NCBI GenBank assembly: GCA_017745015.1
Contig: JAGIAF010000211.1
Span: forward strand, 1-5,943
Direction of reading: 5' to 3'
DNA length: 5,943 nucleotides
From: Bdellovibrio sp.
GTDB lineage: Bacteria; Bdellovibrionota; Bdellovibrionia; Bdellovibrionales; Bdellovibrionaceae
Both the position numbers and the translations under genes were made by a program. The notes below the pieces were generated by a model that saw nothing but the letters and a program-made list of their open reading frames with translations, made no database searches and was not told the origin of the DNA. Below are positions 5,100-5,943 of this stretch, piece after piece (within the stretch, counting starts at the first letter, position 1; each line of letters opens with the position of its first letter).

Positions 5100-5943
5100 G
5101 TGCACTTTAGTTGTAAGATCTCCAACTCAGTTTTGACAGTTTTAGAGGAGCAGGGCGAAGACCTTTCACCTCTGTATGAGCAGGTTCATCTGCCTGTCGA
5201 ACTTTTGCGTGATTCGTCTTACTGGATCTCCGCTCCTGACATGGAGCAATTCCTGGAAATGGCTTTGCGTTTGCCACTGAAACGCGATGGTGATGTGCTG
5301 ACTCGCGCGGGTCACAACGGACCTGAGCTGCGCGCTTGGGGCGTGCTTGATAGCGTTCTGCGCATGATGCCTCGTCCACAAGAGATCTTTAATCAGCCTG
5401 AACAGTTTTTGTCGTATTTCATTTCTCCAAAACCACCGATTGAAAATCTTCGTCGTGACGAAGTGAGCATCTCTTTCGATTTGCCACTTCCGGCAGAACA
5501 ATATCCGTTGGTGACGACATACTTGAAGGCGGCGTTTGAATCCTTGCCGGTGTACGTAGGCCAACCTCTTGCGCGTTGTGAGTGGGAAGGTATCACGCTG
5601 AAGCTCAACTGGGCGACTCAGCAAAAATCTATCTTCAGCGAAAGCGAAAACGTCGGTCATCAAGTCAGCCCGGATCTTTTCCAGAGCTTGCTGAACGATT
5701 TGCAAAAGACTCAGCGTGAGCGTGAGGACTTGCAAAAGTACGTAACCGATCTTGAAGAGAAAATTCGCAATTATGAAAAACAAAAACTAGAGCAAGCAAC
5801 TCATGTTGCTGTGGAAGAAGACAACTCGCACAAGGCGTCTTTGATTCCACATGAAGGCACGTTGTCGCATCTGGCATTCGATGCTGAATCTCCAGGTTAT
5901 GTTTTGAATCAAAACTTGGCGCGTATGCACGACTACATGGTGC
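5100..5943 (+). CDS. Putative sensory/coiled-coil protein, cut by the right window edge
   Basis: This frame is open from a stop at 5088-5090 to the end of the window, with 281 codons visible and no stop. GTG 5100 is the likeliest start (in-frame region begins at 5091); it has only a weak upstream AAG and no good ribosome site, so a start a few codons away is possible. An AT-rich stretch with TATAGT at 5057-5062 could be a -10. The N-terminal about 185 residues look globular and soluble, with no signal peptide. LYEQVHLPVELLRDSS (25-40) and APDMEQFLEMALRLP (45-59) recall N-terminal sensory modules of deltaproteobacterial sensor proteins. A heptad-rich coiled coil follows (about residues 190-233), then a linker, then LNQNLARMHDYMV at the edge, which could begin a histidine-kinase dimerisation helix. 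The catalytic part, if any, is outside the window. A 205-codon antisense frame here is judged a shadow. Confidence 0.7.
   Translation, partial: MHFSCKISNSVLTVLEEQGEDLSPLYEQVHLPVELLRDSSYWISAPDMEQFLEMALRLPLKRDGDVLTRAGHNGPELRAWGVLDSVLRMMPRPQEIFNQPEQFLSYFISPKPPIENLRRDEVSISFDLPLPAEQYPLVTTYLKAAFESLPVYVGQPLARCEWEGITLKLNWATQQKSIFSESENVGHQVSPDLFQSLLNDLQKTQREREDLQKYVTDLEEKIRNYEKQKLEQATHVAVEEDNSHKASLIPHEGTLSHLAFDAESPGYVLNQNLARMHDYMV

Noticed and set aside
5166..5783. A 205-codon minus-strand frame opposite the sensory gene
   Set aside because: The plus strand carries a longer uninterrupted frame with protein-like composition and a coherent coiled coil. The antisense product is rich in Arg, His and Phe with no domain signature.

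Overview
This window most likely comes from a predatory bacterium of the Bdellovibrio group (Bdellovibrionota). That is inferred from gene content, not from any marker gene: an HNH endonuclease type I associate with multiple copies in these genomes, a DsbA-like lipoprotein with a helical spacer, and a CpaF/TadA pilus ATPase behind two small exported or orphan genes. There are no rRNA or tRNA genes, CRISPR arrays or insertion sequences. No gap between genes exceeds about 200 bases.

Left part (1-2243). A 5'-truncated HNH endonuclease gene on the plus strand runs into a perfect bidirectional hairpin terminator. It converges there with a minus-strand HEPN-domain gene. Upstream of the HEPN gene lies a minus-strand gene for a periplasmic thioredoxin-fold (DsbA/DsbG-like) lipoprotein, which ends in a strong terminator with a U-tract. 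For both minus-strand genes the ribosome binding sites argue for starts downstream of the longest-ORF start: ATG at 1166 and TTG at 2066.

Middle (2244-3075). A plus-strand gene, divergent from the thioredoxin-fold gene, encodes an unrecognised exported helical protein. Behind it lie a complex hairpin, a set of CTCAA direct repeats at 10-bp multiples, and a promoter closely resembling the flagellar/attack-phase sigma-28 (FliA) consensus. The predicted leader carries two compact hairpins.

Right part (3076-4962). Three plus-strand genes form an apparent operon: a 92-residue orphan protein, an exported cupredoxin-like protein that starts at GTG inside the end of the orphan gene, and a short CpaF-type secretion/pilus ATPase. 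This layout (orphan protein of about 100 residues, exported protein, Flp/Tad pilus ATPase) recalls the Bdellovibrio host-interaction (hit) locus bd0108-bd0109 beside type IVb pilus genes. I cannot verify identity by sequence from memory. If the sigma-28 promoter is real, the module should be expressed in motile attack-phase cells.

Right edge (5100-5943). After cpaF comes a REP-like palindrome and then a new plus-strand gene, cut by the window end. It encodes a probable cytoplasmic sensory protein with a globular N-terminal domain and a coiled coil, perhaps the front end of a sensor kinase. No tadB/tadC follows cpaF inside the window.
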